64,000 nucleotides of DNA from an uncultured Eubacteriales bacterium (GTDB lineage Bacteria; Bacillota; Clostridia; Christensenellales; CAG-138), in the NCBI GenBank assembly GCA_902801845.1, contig CADCJW010000002.1:62001-126000 (forward strand), in the 5' to 3' direction. The notes below the pieces were generated by a model. That model was not told where the DNA came from, made no database searches, and was given only the letters and a program-made list of their open reading frames with translations. The position numbers were made by a program, and so were the translations under genes. Of the stretch, positions 43,460 through 54,138 are shown in pieces (within the stretch, counting starts at the first letter, position 1; the number at the start of each line of letters is the position of its first letter).

Positions 43460-45595
43460 GTGGATATCGAACAAGTCTTGCAGCAGATGACGGTGGAGGA
43501 AAAGGCGGCCCTGGTTTCGGGCACCGATTTCATGTACACCAACCCCATCCCCCGGCTGGGCGTGGGGAGCCTCTGCACCTCCGACGGCCCCCACGGCCTG
43601 AGGAAGCAGAAGGGCTCCGGGGACAACGGCGTTTCTGAGAGCGAGCCCGCCACGGCCTTCCCCACGGCGGCGGCCCTGGCCTCTGGCTGGAACCCCGAGA
43701 ACGCCCGGAAGATGGGCGCGGCCATCGGCCGGGAGTGCCGCCACTACGGGGTCCACACCCTTTTGGGCCCCGGCGTCAACATCAAGCGGAACCCCCTCTG
43801 CGGGCGGAACTTCGAATACTTTTCCGAGGACCCCCTGCTGGCCGGCGTCATGGGCGCGGCAGAGGTGAACGGCGTCCAGTCCGAGGGCGTGGGCGTGTCC
43901 GTGAAGCACTTCGCCCTGAACAACTCCGAAAACTATCGGTTTATGGGCAACTCCGTAGCATCCGAGAACACCATCCGCAACCTGTATCTAAAGCCTTTCG
44001 AATACGTCGTGAAGCATGCCCGGCCCGCCACCATCATGTGCGCCTACAACCGGATCAACGGCGTCTTCTGCTCCGAGAACCCATGGCTCCTCGCCGACGT
44101 GCTGCGAAACGAGTGGGGCTTTACGGGCGTGGTGATGAGCGACTGGGGCGCGGTGAAGGACCGGGTGGCCGGGCTGAAGGCCGGGATGGATCTGGAGATG
44201 CCCGGGGACACGGCCATCTGCCGCCGGTGGATCCTGGACGGGGCGGCGGACGGCTCCCTGCCCATGGCGGATCTGGACAGGGCCTGCAAAAACATCCTTC
44301 GCTGGGTGGACGAATACGCCAAGCCTGCTGACGAAACGCCTGTGGACTGGGACGGCCACCACGAGCTGGCGGCCCGGATCGCGGAGGACTGCGCGGTGCT
44401 GCTGAAAAACGACGGGGCGCTGCCCCTCACCGGCAGGGAGAAGCTGCACGTGGCCGGGCCCCTCTTCGAAACCATGCGCTATCAGGGGGCGGGCAGCTCC
44501 ATGATCCATCCCACGAAGGTCACCACGCCGGCGGACGCTTTTCGGTCCCGGGGCGTCGGGTCCGTTTCCTTGGACGAGAGCGATACGGTCCTCTTCTTCG
44601 GGGGATTGACGGACGAGTACGAATCCGAGGGCGGCGACCGGGCGGACATGAGGCTCCCCCAGGATCAGGAGGATTTGATCGACCGGCTGCGCGATTCCGG
44701 CAAGCGGATCGTCCTGGTCCTCTTCGGCGGCTCTCCCGTGGAGCTGCCCTTCGCGGACAAGGTCAGCGCCATCCTCCACATGTACCTGCCCGGCCAAAAC
44801 GGGGGCACGGCGGTCGCGCGGCTCCTGTTCGGGGAGGCGAACCCCTCCGGCAGGCTGGCAGAGACCTGGCCCCTTCGCTACGAGGACGTGCCCAGCCATC
44901 TGACCTTCGGCAAGGGGATCGACGAAGTGTACGCCGAGGGGACCGAGGTGGGCTACCGGTACTACGACAAACACCATATCCCCGTCCGCTACCCCTTCGG
45001 CTTCGGCCTCAGCTACACCGCCTTCGCTCACAGCGAGTGGATCCGGGAGGGCGACGCCTATACCCAGACCGTGACCAACACGGGGGCCCGCTTCGGCGGG
45101 GAGGTGTGCATGCTGTTCCTGGACGGGGAACTGCGGGGGTTCGAGAAGGTGTACCTGCAGCCCGGCGAAACGAGGACCGTCACCCTCACCCCGGAACCAA
45201 GGGACGAGACGGCCTACCCCGACACCTATGAGGTCCCCGCCCCCCGACCCTCCTTCCCCGTGACCATGGAGTCCCGGTTCACGGACCTGAAGCAGAGCTT
45301 CATGGGCCGCATCCTCTTTAGCGCCGTGCTCTCCGTGGCGGACAAGCAGGCCAGGGAGGCGGAAAAGCTCCCCGACGGCCCCGAGAAGGACAACCAGCGG
45401 AAGGGGGCCTTCTTCCTCAGGCGCATCCTCGAAAGCAACTCCCCCCGGTCCATGTCCATGACCGCCGGGAAATCCATGCCCTACAACTTCGCCCAGGGCT
45501 TTGTGGAACTGACCAACGGACACCTGATCCGAGGCGCCCGCTGCTTTTTGAAAAAGATAAACGTACCAAAACTCCCTAAGGAGGATATGGTGTGA
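43460..45595 (+). CDS. Family 3 glycoside hydrolase (beta-glucosidase type)
   Basis: A 711-residue GH3 enzyme in the ordinary domain order. TIM barrel: SDGPHGLRKQ, LLGPGVNIKRNPLCGRNFEYFSEDP, SVKHFALNNSE, with nucleophile Asp228 in VVMSDWGAV. Second domain: DCAVLLKNDGALPL to GEANPSGRLAETW, then a short fibronectin-like part. A helical C-terminal extension of about 120 residues (FTDLKQSFMGRILFSAVLS to MPYNFAQGFVELTNG) is added. Start is GTG 43460 with GAAGGGGG upstream; longer frames run into the regulator's promoter. No signal peptide, so intracellular. First gene of the operon; with the rhamnosidase it suits release of glucose from rhamnosyl-glucosides. Confidence 0.92.
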   Translation: MDIEQVLQQMTVEEKAALVSGTDFMYTNPIPRLGVGSLCTSDGPHGLRKQKGSGDNGVSESEPATAFPTAAALASGWNPENARKMGAAIGRECRHYGVHTLLGPGVNIKRNPLCGRNFEYFSEDPLLAGVMGAAEVNGVQSEGVGVSVKHFALNNSENYRFMGNSVASENTIRNLYLKPFEYVVKHARPATIMCAYNRINGVFCSENPWLLADVLRNEWGFTGVVMSDWGAVKDRVAGLKAGMDLEMPGDTAICRRWILDGAADGSLPMADLDRACKNILRWVDEYAKPADETPVDWDGHHELAARIAEDCAVLLKNDGALPLTGREKLHVAGPLFETMRYQGAGSSMIHPTKVTTPADAFRSRGVGSVSLDESDTVLFFGGLTDEYESEGGDRADMRLPQDQEDLIDRLRDSGKRIVLVLFGGSPVELPFADKVSAILHMYLPGQNGGTAVARLLFGEANPSGRLAETWPLRYEDVPSHLTFGKGIDEVYAEGTEVGYRYYDKHHIPVRYPFGFGLSYTAFAHSEWIREGDAYTQTVTNTGARFGGEVCMLFLDGELRGFEKVYLQPGETRTVTLTPEPRDETAYPDTYEVPAPRPSFPVTMESRFTDLKQSFMGRILFSAVLSVADKQAREAEKLPDGPEKDNQRKGAFFLRRILESNSPRSMSMTAGKSMPYNFAQGFVELTNGHLIRGARCFLKKINVPKLPKEDMV

Positions 45596-45615
45596 AAAAG
45601 AGGTTTTCACACCAT
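45587..45615 (+). other. Perfect 12-bp hairpin between GH3 and symporter genes
   Basis: ATGGTGTGAAAA pairs perfectly with TTTTCACACCAT around AGAGG. The first arm contains the last codons and stop codon of the GH3 gene. No T-run follows, so it is not a normal terminator; it may protect the upstream mRNA or set the expression ratio between enzyme and transporter. The following 75 bases are rich in further GC palindromes and hold no gene. Confidence 0.6.
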
Positions 45616-45692
45616 GCAGCTTTTGCCTTTGCCGCGGGCCGGCGCGGCAATTTTGCAGGCAAAACCGGCAAAACTGCTGAAAAGGAAAGGGA

Positions 45693-47228
45693 ATGAAAAT
45701 GAAACTGCCTGCAAGTCTGATCAAATCCCCGGACGTCACCAAGAAGGAAAAGTGGCTGGGCTACCTTTTGGGCCCCGCCGGGGCGCTGCTTTTGAACGCG
45801 GTGCTGGCCACCTATTTGAACGTCTACTACACGGACGTGCTGAATCTGACCCCCCTCTGGGGCGGCGTGTTCCTCACGGTCTTCCCCATCGTCTCAAAGG
45901 TCATCGACGCCATCACCAACATCCTCATGGGCCAGATCATCGACCGTACCCGGACGAAGGAAGGCAAGGCCCGGCCCTGGCTGTTCCTGTCCGCCTTTTT
46001 GGTGCCGCTGACGGCGGTGCTCCTGTTCACCGTGCCGGAGAGCAGCGACACCGTGAAGGCCCTGTGGGTCATGATCTCCTACAACCTCTTCTACTCCTTC
46101 GCCTACACCATCTTCAACATGTCCCACGGATTGATGGTGCCCCTCTCCACCCGCAACGGCACCGACCGGGGCGGGCTCTCCGTGTTCAACCAGATCACCA
46201 CCATCATGATGAGCGGCATCCTGGTGGCCCTGGTCTTCCCCATGGTCATCATGCCCATGATCGGCGTAGATAAGTCGAAATGGATCACCCTCATGTCCAT
46301 CCTGGCCATCGTGGCTTTGCCTTTGACCCTCCTTGAATATTTCTTCACCAAGGAGCGGGTCACGGAGGAGGCCGCCGAGACGGAGAAGAAGGACAATATC
46401 CCCTTCGGCCAACAGTTCAAGCTCCTGTTCACGGACCGGTACATGGTCCTTATGTACATCTACTTCTTCGTCTACACCGTGGGCACCACGTTGAAGAACC
46501 TGGGATTGGTGTACTACTGCAACTACGTGCTGGGCACCTACAACGACGGCATCACCCAGATGCTGGTGTCCGTCATCGGCGGCCTGCCCATGGGCATCGG
46601 CATCTTCGCCGTGTGGCCGCTGGCCAAGCGGTTCGGCAAGCGGAACGTGACCATGGTGGGCTTCGTCCTCTATGCCCTGGGGTCCCTCCTCTGCTGGATC
46701 TTCTCCACCAACCTGGTCATGGTCCTCATCGGCCAGTTCATCAAGAACGTGGGCGGCCTCCCCTGCGCCTATGTGTTCATGGCCCTGTTCGCCGACTGTC
46801 TCGACCACCTGGAATGGAAATCCGACCTGAGGATCGACGGCGCGGCCATGTCCATCTACAACATCATCGCCGTGGCCATGGTGGGCATCATGACGGGGGT
46901 GTTCAACTGGATGCTGGCCAAGGCTGGCTACATCGCCCCCTTCACCGCCAGGAGCGTCGCTGAAGCGGGACAGGTCCTCTCTCAAAACGGTTGGGCGGCC
47001 CAGGTGGCTCTCGACAGTTTGAAGCCTGCGGCGGACGGGGTGCTGACCGTGGCCCTCGCCCAGCCTCACTCCGTCAGCTGGGTCATCTCCTTCGCCTTCG
47101 TGGGGTTGGAGTTCTTCACCGGCGTAGCCCTGGTGGTGATCCTGTTCTTCCTGAACGTGGAGAAGGACCTGCCCCGAAAGCAGGCCGAGATCAAGGCCCG
47201 GCACGAAGGGAAGGAGAACCCGCGATGA
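45693..47228 (+). CDS. GPH family glycoside:cation symporter
   Basis: A 511-residue twelve-helix transporter of the glycoside-pentoside-hexuronide family in the MFS fold. Marks: [31 protein letters not shown] at the start, [25 protein letters not shown] (the family loop 2-3 motif), and [15 protein letters not shown] with an [14 protein letters not shown] loop near 375. It would bring glycosides in with Na+ or H+. AAAGGAAAGG lies before the ATG. Its stop codon overlaps the start of the rhamnosidase gene, so uptake and hydrolysis are tightly coupled. Confidence 0.92.
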   Translation: MKMKLPASLIKSPDVTKKEKWLGYLLGPAGALLLNAVLATYLNVYYTDVLNLTPLWGGVFLTVFPIVSKVIDAITNILMGQIIDRTRTKEGKARPWLFLSAFLVPLTAVLLFTVPESSDTVKALWVMISYNLFYSFAYTIFNMSHGLMVPLSTRNGTDRGGLSVFNQITTIMMSGILVALVFPMVIMPMIGVDKSKWITLMSILAIVALPLTLLEYFFTKERVTEEAAETEKKDNIPFGQQFKLLFTDRYMVLMYIYFFVYTVGTTLKNLGLVYYCNYVLGTYNDGITQMLVSVIGGLPMGIGIFAVWPLAKRFGKRNVTMVGFVLYALGSLLCWIFSTNLVMVLIGQFIKNVGGLPCAYVFMALFADCLDHLEWKSDLRIDGAAMSIYNIIAVAMVGIMTGVFNWMLAKAGYIAPFTARSVAEAGQVLSQNGWAAQVALDSLKPAADGVLTVALAQPHSVSWVISFAFVGLEFFTGVALVVILFFLNVEKDLPRKQAEIKARHEGKENPR

Positions 47229-49771
47229 ACGCCATCCGTTTGAAAACCGAGCATCTCTTCGACCCCCTGGGCATCGACGTGCAGCGGCCCCGGCTCACGT
47301 GGAACGCCGAGGGGGGCGTAAAGCAGCGGGCCTACGAGATCGTCACCGACAAGTGGCAGTCGGGGAAGGTGGAGAGCGACGAAATGCACGCCATCTATCC
47401 CCTGCCCCTCACGAGCCGGGAGCGGGTGAACTGGAAGGTGCGCCTGTGGGACGAGAACGACCAGCCCGGGGACTGGGCCCAGGCGTTCTTTGAAATGGGT
47501 CTTCTCACGAAAGACGACTGGACGGCCCAGTGGATCACCGGCGACTATCGTCCCAACCGGAAGGAGCGGTATCCGGTGGACTGCTTTAGCAAGACCTTCA
47601 CCCTGGACAAGCCCCTGTCCTCCGCCCGGCTCTACGCCACCGCCTGCGGCCTCTACGAAGCCCGACTGGGGGGCAAAAAGGTGGGCGATTTCGTCATGGC
47701 CCCCGGTTACACGGACTATAGAAAGCGCGTCCAGTACCAAACCTACGATGTGACGGGCATGCTCCGCAAGGGCGAGAACGAGCTCACGGTCCAGCTTGCA
47801 GACGGCTGGTACCGGGGCAGCTGCGGCGCCTGGGGCCGGAAAAACCAGTACGGCACCGAGACCAGGCTGCTGCTGCAGCTGGAGGTGACCTTCGCGGACG
47901 GCACGAAAGCCGTCGTCGGTACGGACGGCACCTGGGACTGGTCCAACGACGGCCCCATCCGCCAGGCCGACAACAAGGACGGGGAGATCGTGGAGGCCTT
48001 CCGCACACCCATGTACACGGGCAAGGCCAAGGTAACGAAGCACAGCGTGACGCCCACCGCCTCCAACAACGTGCCGGTGACGGAGCATGAGACCTTCCAC
48101 CCCGTCATCACTACGGCTCCCAACGGCAAACAACTCCTGGACTTCGGCCAGAACATGGCGGGCTACGTCCGCTTCTCTTTGAACGCCAAGCTGGGCCAAA
48201 GGATGGTCTGGCGCTTCGGCGAGATGCTGGACGAGAACGGCAACTTCACCCAAAAGAACATCCAGCTCTCCCGCAAGGGCTACACCACGCCCCTGCAGCG
48301 GATCGAGTACACTTCAGGCGAGGGATTGAACGAGTATTGCACCACCTTCGCCGTCTTCGGCTTCCAGTACGCCGAGGTGGAGGGAGACGTGGCGCTGAAC
48401 GCCGAAGACATCGAGGCCGTGGCGGTGTACTCCGACCTGGAGCGAACGGGGGACTTCTCCTGCTCCCACGAGCTCTTGAACAGGCTCTTTACCGCCACCC
48501 TCTGGTCCGCCAAGGGGAACCATCTGGACATCCCCACGGACTGCCCCACCCGGGAGCGCCACGGCTGGACCGGCGACGCCCAGCTCTTCTTCACCACCGC
48601 CTCCTACCTCTTCGACTTCGCGCCCTTCGCGAAAAAGTACATGCACGACGTCTTCGACTGGCAGCGGAGGAACGGGCGGCTCCCCCACATCGCCCCTGAC
48701 GGCGGCGCGGACTTCTATATGTGGACCATGAACGGCTCCGTGGGCTGGTCCGACGTGGGAGTGCTGATCCCCTGGCGGTACGCCCAGATCAATCAGGACG
48801 ACTCCATCCTCAAGGAATTTTACGACGGCATGGCCAAATACGCCCGGTTCATGGAGAGCCGCTGCGGAAAGAACATGCCCCTGTTCGCCCAGCACGTGAA
48901 GCTGAGCCCCGAGGCCAAGCGGTACTTTGTCAACCAGGGCCAGAGCTACGGCGAGTGGGCCGAGCCCGCGGACGTGGGCGGCGGCTTCCGCTGGCAGGAC
49001 TTCGTGGCCCCTCACCCCGAGGTGTCCACGGCCTATACCAGCTACGTGCTGGGGCTCATGGCACAAATCGCGAAGAAGCTGGGCCACGAGGCCGACGCCA
49101 AGGAGTTCCAAACCTATGCCGACGGCTGCAAGCTGGCCTACCGGGAGCTGGTGAAGACCGCCGATTACCCCCTGGACACGGACCGGCAGGCCCGGTTGGT
49201 GCGGCCCCTCTATTTCGACCTGCTGGACGAGGAGCAGACCGCCTTCGCGAAGAAGCGGCTCATCCAAGCCCTGGAGCACTACCGCTGGCGGCTGGGCACC
49301 GGCTTCCTCTCCACGCCCCTGATCCTCTACGTGCTGGCGGACATGGACCCCGAGGCCGCCTATCGGCTTCTCGAGAACGAGGAGGTCCCGGGCTGGCTCA
49401 GCATGCCCAAGGCCGGGGCCACCACCATCTGGGAGGCCTGGGAGGGCCCCAACAGCAGGGAGGGCGGCATCGGCTCCCTGAACCACTATTCCAAGGGGGC
49501 CGTGGTGGAGTGGCTGTTCACCACCATGTGCGGCATCCGGGTCGCCGGGGAGAACCGGTTCACCGTGGCGCCCTTGCCCGGCGGAAGCCTGAACCATGCG
49601 GAGGCTTGCTATACCAGCGTCTTCGGCAAAATTTCCAGCAAATGGGAGAAGCGGGACGGCAAGACCGCCTACACCGTGACCGTACCCGCCAACTGCGAGG
49701 CGGAGATCATCCTGCCCAAGGGCCTTCGCAAGACCGTGGGCGCGGGCACCTGGACCTTTACGGAGGAATAA
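47225..49771 (+). CDS. Alpha-L-rhamnosidase, family GH78
   Basis: An 848-residue inverting rhamnosidase. Order: N-terminal beta domain ([18 protein letters not shown]), the Bac_rhamnosid_N domain with [40 protein letters not shown], a concanavalin-like domain, and the (alpha/alpha)6 barrel. In the barrel [14 protein letters not shown] (residues 440-453) holds the acidic residues of the active site, with Glu444 the likely general acid, and Glu737 in TIWEAWEG is the likely base. The start overlaps the symporter stop (ATGA). There is no signal peptide, so it acts on imported rhamnosides. Confidence 0.95.
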   Translation: MNAIRLKTEHLFDPLGIDVQRPRLTWNAEGGVKQRAYEIVTDKWQSGKVESDEMHAIYPLPLTSRERVNWKVRLWDENDQPGDWAQAFFEMGLLTKDDWTAQWITGDYRPNRKERYPVDCFSKTFTLDKPLSSARLYATACGLYEARLGGKKVGDFVMAPGYTDYRKRVQYQTYDVTGMLRKGENELTVQLADGWYRGSCGAWGRKNQYGTETRLLLQLEVTFADGTKAVVGTDGTWDWSNDGPIRQADNKDGEIVEAFRTPMYTGKAKVTKHSVTPTASNNVPVTEHETFHPVITTAPNGKQLLDFGQNMAGYVRFSLNAKLGQRMVWRFGEMLDENGNFTQKNIQLSRKGYTTPLQRIEYTSGEGLNEYCTTFAVFGFQYAEVEGDVALNAEDIEAVAVYSDLERTGDFSCSHELLNRLFTATLWSAKGNHLDIPTDCPTRERHGWTGDAQLFFTTASYLFDFAPFAKKYMHDVFDWQRRNGRLPHIAPDGGADFYMWTMNGSVGWSDVGVLIPWRYAQINQDDSILKEFYDGMAKYARFMESRCGKNMPLFAQHVKLSPEAKRYFVNQGQSYGEWAEPADVGGGFRWQDFVAPHPEVSTAYTSYVLGLMAQIAKKLGHEADAKEFQTYADGCKLAYRELVKTADYPLDTDRQARLVRPLYFDLLDEEQTAFAKKRLIQALEHYRWRLGTGFLSTPLILYVLADMDPEAAYRLLENEEVPGWLSMPKAGATTIWEAWEGPNSREGGIGSLNHYSKGAVVEWLFTTMCGIRVAGENRFTVAPLPGGSLNHAEACYTSVFGKISSKWEKRDGKTAYTVTVPANCEAEIILPKGLRKTVGAGTWTFTEE

Positions 49772-49774
49772 GCC

Positions 49775-51049
49775 ATGCCGAAGTATTATCTTGCCATCGA
49801 CATCGGCGCCTCCTCCGGCCGGCACATCCTGGGCTGGCGGGAGAACGGGGCACTTCTGACCGAGGAGGTCTACCGCTTTCCCAACGGGGTCGCCGAACAG
49901 GACGGTCATCTCGTTTGGGACATCGACGCCCTGTTAAACCATGTGAAAGCGGGCATCGAGAAGGCCCGGGAAAAGCACGGGATCACAAGCCTTTCCATCG
50001 ACACCTGGGGCGTGGACTACGTGCTTTTACAGGGCGACAAAACGGTCTGCCCCGTCTACGCCTACCGGGACGGGCGGACTGAAGCGGCCATCCCGGCGGT
50101 CCATGAGCGCATGGCTTTTCGTGAGCTGTACCGCCGCACAGGGATACAGTTCCAGCCTTTCAACACCATCTATCAGCTGTACGCCGACAAGCTGGCCAGG
50201 CGACTGGAGGGCGTCACGGACTTCCTCATGATCCCGGAGTACCTGATGTACCGGCTCACGGGCGTGAAAGCCCATGAGTACACCAACGCCACCACGGGCG
50301 GCATGGTCAGCGCCGAGACGGGCGCATTCGATCCCGCTATCGTCCGGGCCCTGGGCCTGCCGGAGCACCTGTTTCAAAAGCTCCAGCATCCGGGTGCGGT
50401 CATCGGCGACTACGAGGGGATAAGGGTGGTCCTTTGCGCCACCCACGACACCGGGTCCGCCGTGGAGGGCATCCCCATGGAAGCAGATGCGCCCTACATT
50501 TCCAGCGGCACCTGGTCCCTGCTGGGGGTCAAGACGAAAAAGCCCATCACCGACGAAGCCTCCCGGGCGGCCAACTGGTCCAACGAGGGAGGTGTGGGGT
50601 ACAACCGGTATCAGAAGAACATCATGGGCATGTGGCTCCCCAACCGGCTTCGGGCGGAGCTGTGCCCGGACAAGCCCTGGGGGGAGATCGTGGCCGAGGC
50701 GGAATCGAGCGATTTTGTCGAGACCGTGGACGCCAACGCCCCCATCTTCCTGGCCCCGGAGAGCATGAAGGCAGCCTTCGACTCAGCCCTGTCTGCAAAG
50801 CCGCAGACCCTTGGCGACTACTTTGGCTGCGCCTACCGCTCGCTGGCGCTGAGTTATCAAACAGCCATCCAGGAATTGGAGTGCAACACAGGCAAAAGAT
50901 ATGATAGAATATACATCGTAGGCGGCGGGGCAAAGAACGGCTTTTTGAACCGCCTGACGGAGAAAGCCACCGGCAAAAAGGTCATAGCCCTGCCCTTGGA
51001 GGCAACGGCTTTGGGAAATCTAAAGATTCAAATGGAGGTAAGCCCATGA
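49775..51049 (+). CDS. rhaB: Rhamnulokinase
   Basis: A 424-residue FGGY-type kinase phosphorylating L-rhamnulose at C1. N-terminal LAIDIGASSGRHILG, SIDTWGVDYVLL, the FGGY-like CATHDTGSAVEGIP and SSGTWSLLGV, and the ATP-site GGGAKNGFLNRLTEKATGKKV are all visible. It lies three bases after the GH78 stop codon, with GGAGGAA upstream, and overlaps rhaA by four bases. Length is slightly below the E. coli enzyme. Confidence 0.96.
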   Translation: MPKYYLAIDIGASSGRHILGWRENGALLTEEVYRFPNGVAEQDGHLVWDIDALLNHVKAGIEKAREKHGITSLSIDTWGVDYVLLQGDKTVCPVYAYRDGRTEAAIPAVHERMAFRELYRRTGIQFQPFNTIYQLYADKLARRLEGVTDFLMIPEYLMYRLTGVKAHEYTNATTGGMVSAETGAFDPAIVRALGLPEHLFQKLQHPGAVIGDYEGIRVVLCATHDTGSAVEGIPMEADAPYISSGTWSLLGVKTKKPITDEASRAANWSNEGGVGYNRYQKNIMGMWLPNRLRAELCPDKPWGEIVAEAESSDFVETVDANAPIFLAPESMKAAFDSALSAKPQTLGDYFGCAYRSLALSYQTAIQELECNTGKRYDRIYIVGGGAKNGFLNRLTEKATGKKVIALPLEATALGNLKIQMEVSP

Positions 51050-52302
51050 GCTATCAGGAAGCAAAAGAGAAGTACGCCGCCTACGGCGTGGACGTGGAAA
51101 AAGCCATGGAACGGTTGAAGGCCGTGCCCGTGAGCCTGCACTGCTGGCAGGGGGACGACGTGCGGGGCTTCGACACGGACCCCAACAAGCCCCTGACCGG
51201 CGGCATCCAGACCACCGGCAACTACCCCGGCCGGGCCCGGACCCCGGAGGAACTGATGGCCGATCTCGACAAGGTCCTGTCCCTCATCCCTGGCAGGCCC
51301 AAGATGAACCTTCACGCCAGCTACGCCATCTTTGAAAACGGAGAGTGGGCGGATCGGGACCAGCTGGAGCCCAGGCACTTTGAAAAGTGGGCCCGGTTCT
51401 GCAAGGAGCGGGGGCTGGGCTGCGACTTCAACCCCACCTTCTTCTCCCACCCCCGCTGCGACCCCCTGACCCTCTCCTCCCCCAACGAGGCCACCCGGAA
51501 GTTCTGGATCGACCACGGCAAGGCCTGCATCCGCATCTCCACCTACCTTGCAGAGGAATTGAACGAGCCCTGCGTCATGAACATCTGGACCGGCGACGGC
51601 TTCAAGGACGTGCCCGGCGATCGGCTGGGGCCCCGGGTCCGCTATAAGGAGAGCATAGACGCCATTTTGAGCGAGCCCTACGATTTTGCGAAGGTGAAGC
51701 CCTGCATCGAATCGAAGGTCTTCGGCATCGGCGTGGAGGCCTACACCGTGGGGAGCGGCGAGTTCGCCCTCAGCTACGCGGCCATGAACAAGGATAAATG
51801 CATCCCCCTCATGGACAACGGCCACTACCACCCCACGGAGGTGGTCTCGGACAAGATCCCGGCCCTGCTCACCTTCTTCCCGGAGATCGCCCTCCACGTG
51901 ACCAGACCCATCCGCTGGGACAGCGATCATGTGGTCCTCTTCGACGACGAGACACGGGAGATCGCCCGGGAGATCGTCCGCTGCGGCGGCCTTGAGGGCC
52001 GGGTGCACATCGCCCTCGATTACTTCGACGCCAGCATCAACCGCATCTCCGCCTGGGTCACGGGCTATCGGAACGTGCAGAAAGCCCTGCTGTTCGCCTT
52101 GCTGCAGCCCAACGACGAGCTGAAAGCCTTGCAGGATACCGGCGACCTCACCAAGCTCATGGTGGTCCAGGAGGAGCTGAAGACCCTGCCCTTCGGGGAA
52201 ATCTGGGACGAATACTGCCGCCGCTGCGGCAAGCCCGCGGACGGGGAGTGGTTCACCGAGATCGAAGACTACGAAGCAAAAGTATTGGAGGCAAGAGCAT
52301 GA
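51046..52302 (+). CDS. rhaA: L-rhamnose isomerase
   Basis: A 418-residue metal-dependent isomerase turning L-rhamnose into L-rhamnulose. Characteristic: VPVSLHCWQGDDVRGFD, NLHASYAIFENGEW, NPTFFSHPRCDPLTLSSPNE, NIWTGDGFKDVPGDR, PLMDNGHYHPTEVVSDK and IALDYFDASINRI, which carry the metal ligands. ATGA overlap with rhaB upstream and rhaD downstream shows tight coupling of the three core catabolic steps. Confidence 0.98.
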   Translation: MSYQEAKEKYAAYGVDVEKAMERLKAVPVSLHCWQGDDVRGFDTDPNKPLTGGIQTTGNYPGRARTPEELMADLDKVLSLIPGRPKMNLHASYAIFENGEWADRDQLEPRHFEKWARFCKERGLGCDFNPTFFSHPRCDPLTLSSPNEATRKFWIDHGKACIRISTYLAEELNEPCVMNIWTGDGFKDVPGDRLGPRVRYKESIDAILSEPYDFAKVKPCIESKVFGIGVEAYTVGSGEFALSYAAMNKDKCIPLMDNGHYHPTEVVSDKIPALLTFFPEIALHVTRPIRWDSDHVVLFDDETREIAREIVRCGGLEGRVHIALDYFDASINRISAWVTGYRNVQKALLFALLQPNDELKALQDTGDLTKLMVVQEELKTLPFGEIWDEYCRRCGKPADGEWFTEIEDYEAKVLEARA

Positions 52303-53111
52303 AGGACATTTTGACCGCACCCTGGATGGTGGAGATGATCCGCACCGCCACGAACATGTACGATCACGGTTGGGACGAGCGGAACGGGGGCAACATCAGC
52401 CTCCTTTTGGACGAGGCGGAAGTGAAGGACTATCTGAATACGGATACGGTCCTGCGCGTCCTGCCCACGGGCTTCGAGGCACCCGCTCTGGAGGGCCGGT
52501 ACTTCCTGGTCACCGGCACGGGCAAGTATTTTAAAAACGTGCAGTACGCGCCGGAAGTGAACCTGGGCCTGGTCCGGCTCACGGAGCAGGGAACGAAGGC
52601 GGAGCTCCTTTGGGGCTATGAGGACGGGGGCAAATTCACCAGCGAGTTCCCCGCCCATATGATGAGCCATGTGGCCCGGCTTGCCGTGAATCCCGAAAAC
52701 CGGGTGGTCATGCACTGCCATCCGGCGAACCTCTTGGCCATGACCTTCGTGCATACGCTCGACGAGCGGGCCTTCACCCGGACCCTATGGCAGATGTGCA
52801 CGGAGTGTATCGTGGTATTCCCGGACGGGGTGAACGTGCTCCCCTGGATGCTCTGCGGCACCAACGAGATCGGCGAGGCCACGGCCCAAAAGATGCAGAC
52901 CGCCCGCCTGGTCGTCTGGGCCCAGCACGGCATCTACGGCGCGGGGAAGGATCTTGACGAGACCTTCGGCCTTATCGAGACCGCGGAGAAGGCGGCCCAG
53001 ATCTACATGAAGATCGCCCACCTGCCCCGGGTGAACACCATTACCGATGAACAAATGCACCTGCTGGAAGCCCGCTTCGGCGTCAAGGGCCGGGACGGGT
53101 ATCTGGACTAA
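52299..53111 (+). CDS. rhaD: Rhamnulose-1-phosphate aldolase
   Basis: A 270-residue class II aldolase splitting rhamnulose 1-phosphate into dihydroxyacetone phosphate and L-lactaldehyde. The zinc ligands appear as VVMHCHPANLLAMTF and a later His in VVWAQHGIYGAGKDLDETFGLIE; DERNGGNISLLL is the phosphate-binding part. ATG 52299 overlaps the rhaA stop (ATGA); the longer frame at 52248 lies in rhaA. No lactaldehyde reductase or RhaM mutarotase gene follows. Confidence 0.97.
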   Translation: MKDILTAPWMVEMIRTATNMYDHGWDERNGGNISLLLDEAEVKDYLNTDTVLRVLPTGFEAPALEGRYFLVTGTGKYFKNVQYAPEVNLGLVRLTEQGTKAELLWGYEDGGKFTSEFPAHMMSHVARLAVNPENRVVMHCHPANLLAMTFVHTLDERAFTRTLWQMCTECIVVFPDGVNVLPWMLCGTNEIGEATAQKMQTARLVVWAQHGIYGAGKDLDETFGLIETAEKAAQIYMKIAHLPRVNTITDEQMHLLEARFGVKGRDGYLD

Positions 53112-53126
53112 GAGAAGGAGGCTGCC

Positions 53127-54137
53127 ATGAAGATATTTATGATCGGCGGGACCGGCCTGCTGGGCTCCGAAGCCGCCAAGGAACTGATCGCCCGGGGCCA
53201 TGAGGTCTCCTCCCTGGCCCTGCCGCCCCTGCCCGCAGGCGCGATGCTGCCCCCCGAGATGAAGCTGGAGTTCGGCAACTATCTCGAGATGAGCGACGAG
53301 GAGCTCAAAGGCCACCTTACCGGCTGCGAGGGCTTCGTGTTCGCCGCCGGCGTGGACGAGCGGGTGGAGGGCCCTGCCCCCATCTACGACCTCTACAAGA
53401 AATATAACATCGACCCCGTGAAGCGGCTGCTGGCCCTCTGCCGGGACTGCGGCGTGCAGCACGTGGCCATCTGCGGCTCCTACTTCTCCTACGCCGCCAA
53501 GAAGTGGCCCGAGAAGGAGCTCACGAAGTGGCATCCCTACATCCGCAGCCGCATCGACCAGGAGGAGGCCGCCATGGCCTTCGCGAAGGATATGGACGTG
53601 GCCGTGCTGGAGCTCCCCTACATCTTCGGCACCCAGCCGGGCCGCAAGCCCGTGTGGGTGTTCCTGGTGGAGAACGTCATGAGCATGAAGGCCGCCACCC
53701 TGTACCCCAAGGGCGGCTCCACCATGGTGACGGTCCATCAGGTCGCCGAGGCCATCGCCGGCGCCATCGAGCGGAACCGGGGCGGCCATTGCTATCCCAT
53801 CGGCTATTACAACCTGACCTGGAAGGAGATGCTGAAGATCGTCCACAAATACCTGGGCGTGCCGGATAAGAAGATCGTCACCATCCCCAACTGGATGTAT
53901 GCCATCGGCGGCAAAAAGATCATGAAGGAGCAGCAGGAGAAGGGCATCCAGGGGGGCCTGCACATGGTGAAGTTCACGGATATCATGTGCTCCAACCTCT
54001 TCATCGACAAGTCCGAGGGCTGCGACTTTTTGGGCGTCACCGACGACGACATCGACGCTGCCATCGGGGATTCCATCCTGCTCTGCCGGGACATTTTGGA
54101 GAAAAAGACCCAGGTTTTGGGCATGAAGGGTGAGTAA
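53127..54137 (+). CDS. NAD(P)-dependent epimerase/reductase, SDR family
   Basis: A 336-residue extended short-chain dehydrogenase. The nucleotide-binding MKIFMIGGTGLLGSEAAKEL is intact, and VFAAGVDERVEGPAP and ICGSYFSYAAK occupy the usual strand-4 and strand-5 sites. The expected Tyr-x3-Lys pair seems to be Tyr-x3-Arg (HPYIRSRIDQE), so the catalytic Lys is replaced; it may be an atypical SDR. AGAAGGAGG precedes the ATG. Placed after rhaD and before a second SDR, it is part of the rhamnoside operon but does not belong to the known rhamnose route. Confidence 0.82.
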   Translation: MKIFMIGGTGLLGSEAAKELIARGHEVSSLALPPLPAGAMLPPEMKLEFGNYLEMSDEELKGHLTGCEGFVFAAGVDERVEGPAPIYDLYKKYNIDPVKRLLALCRDCGVQHVAICGSYFSYAAKKWPEKELTKWHPYIRSRIDQEEAAMAFAKDMDVAVLELPYIFGTQPGRKPVWVFLVENVMSMKAATLYPKGGSTMVTVHQVAEAIAGAIERNRGGHCYPIGYYNLTWKEMLKIVHKYLGVPDKKIVTIPNWMYAIGGKKIMKEQQEKGIQGGLHMVKFTDIMCSNLFIDKSEGCDFLGVTDDDIDAAIGDSILLCRDILEKKTQVLGMKGE

Positions 54138-54138
54138 C

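Noticed and set aside
42095..43909. 604-codon minus-strand frame spanning the AraC gene and the start of the GH3 gene
   Set aside because: It is out of frame with the AraC regulator and crosses two well-marked promoters; the product has no recognisable domain.
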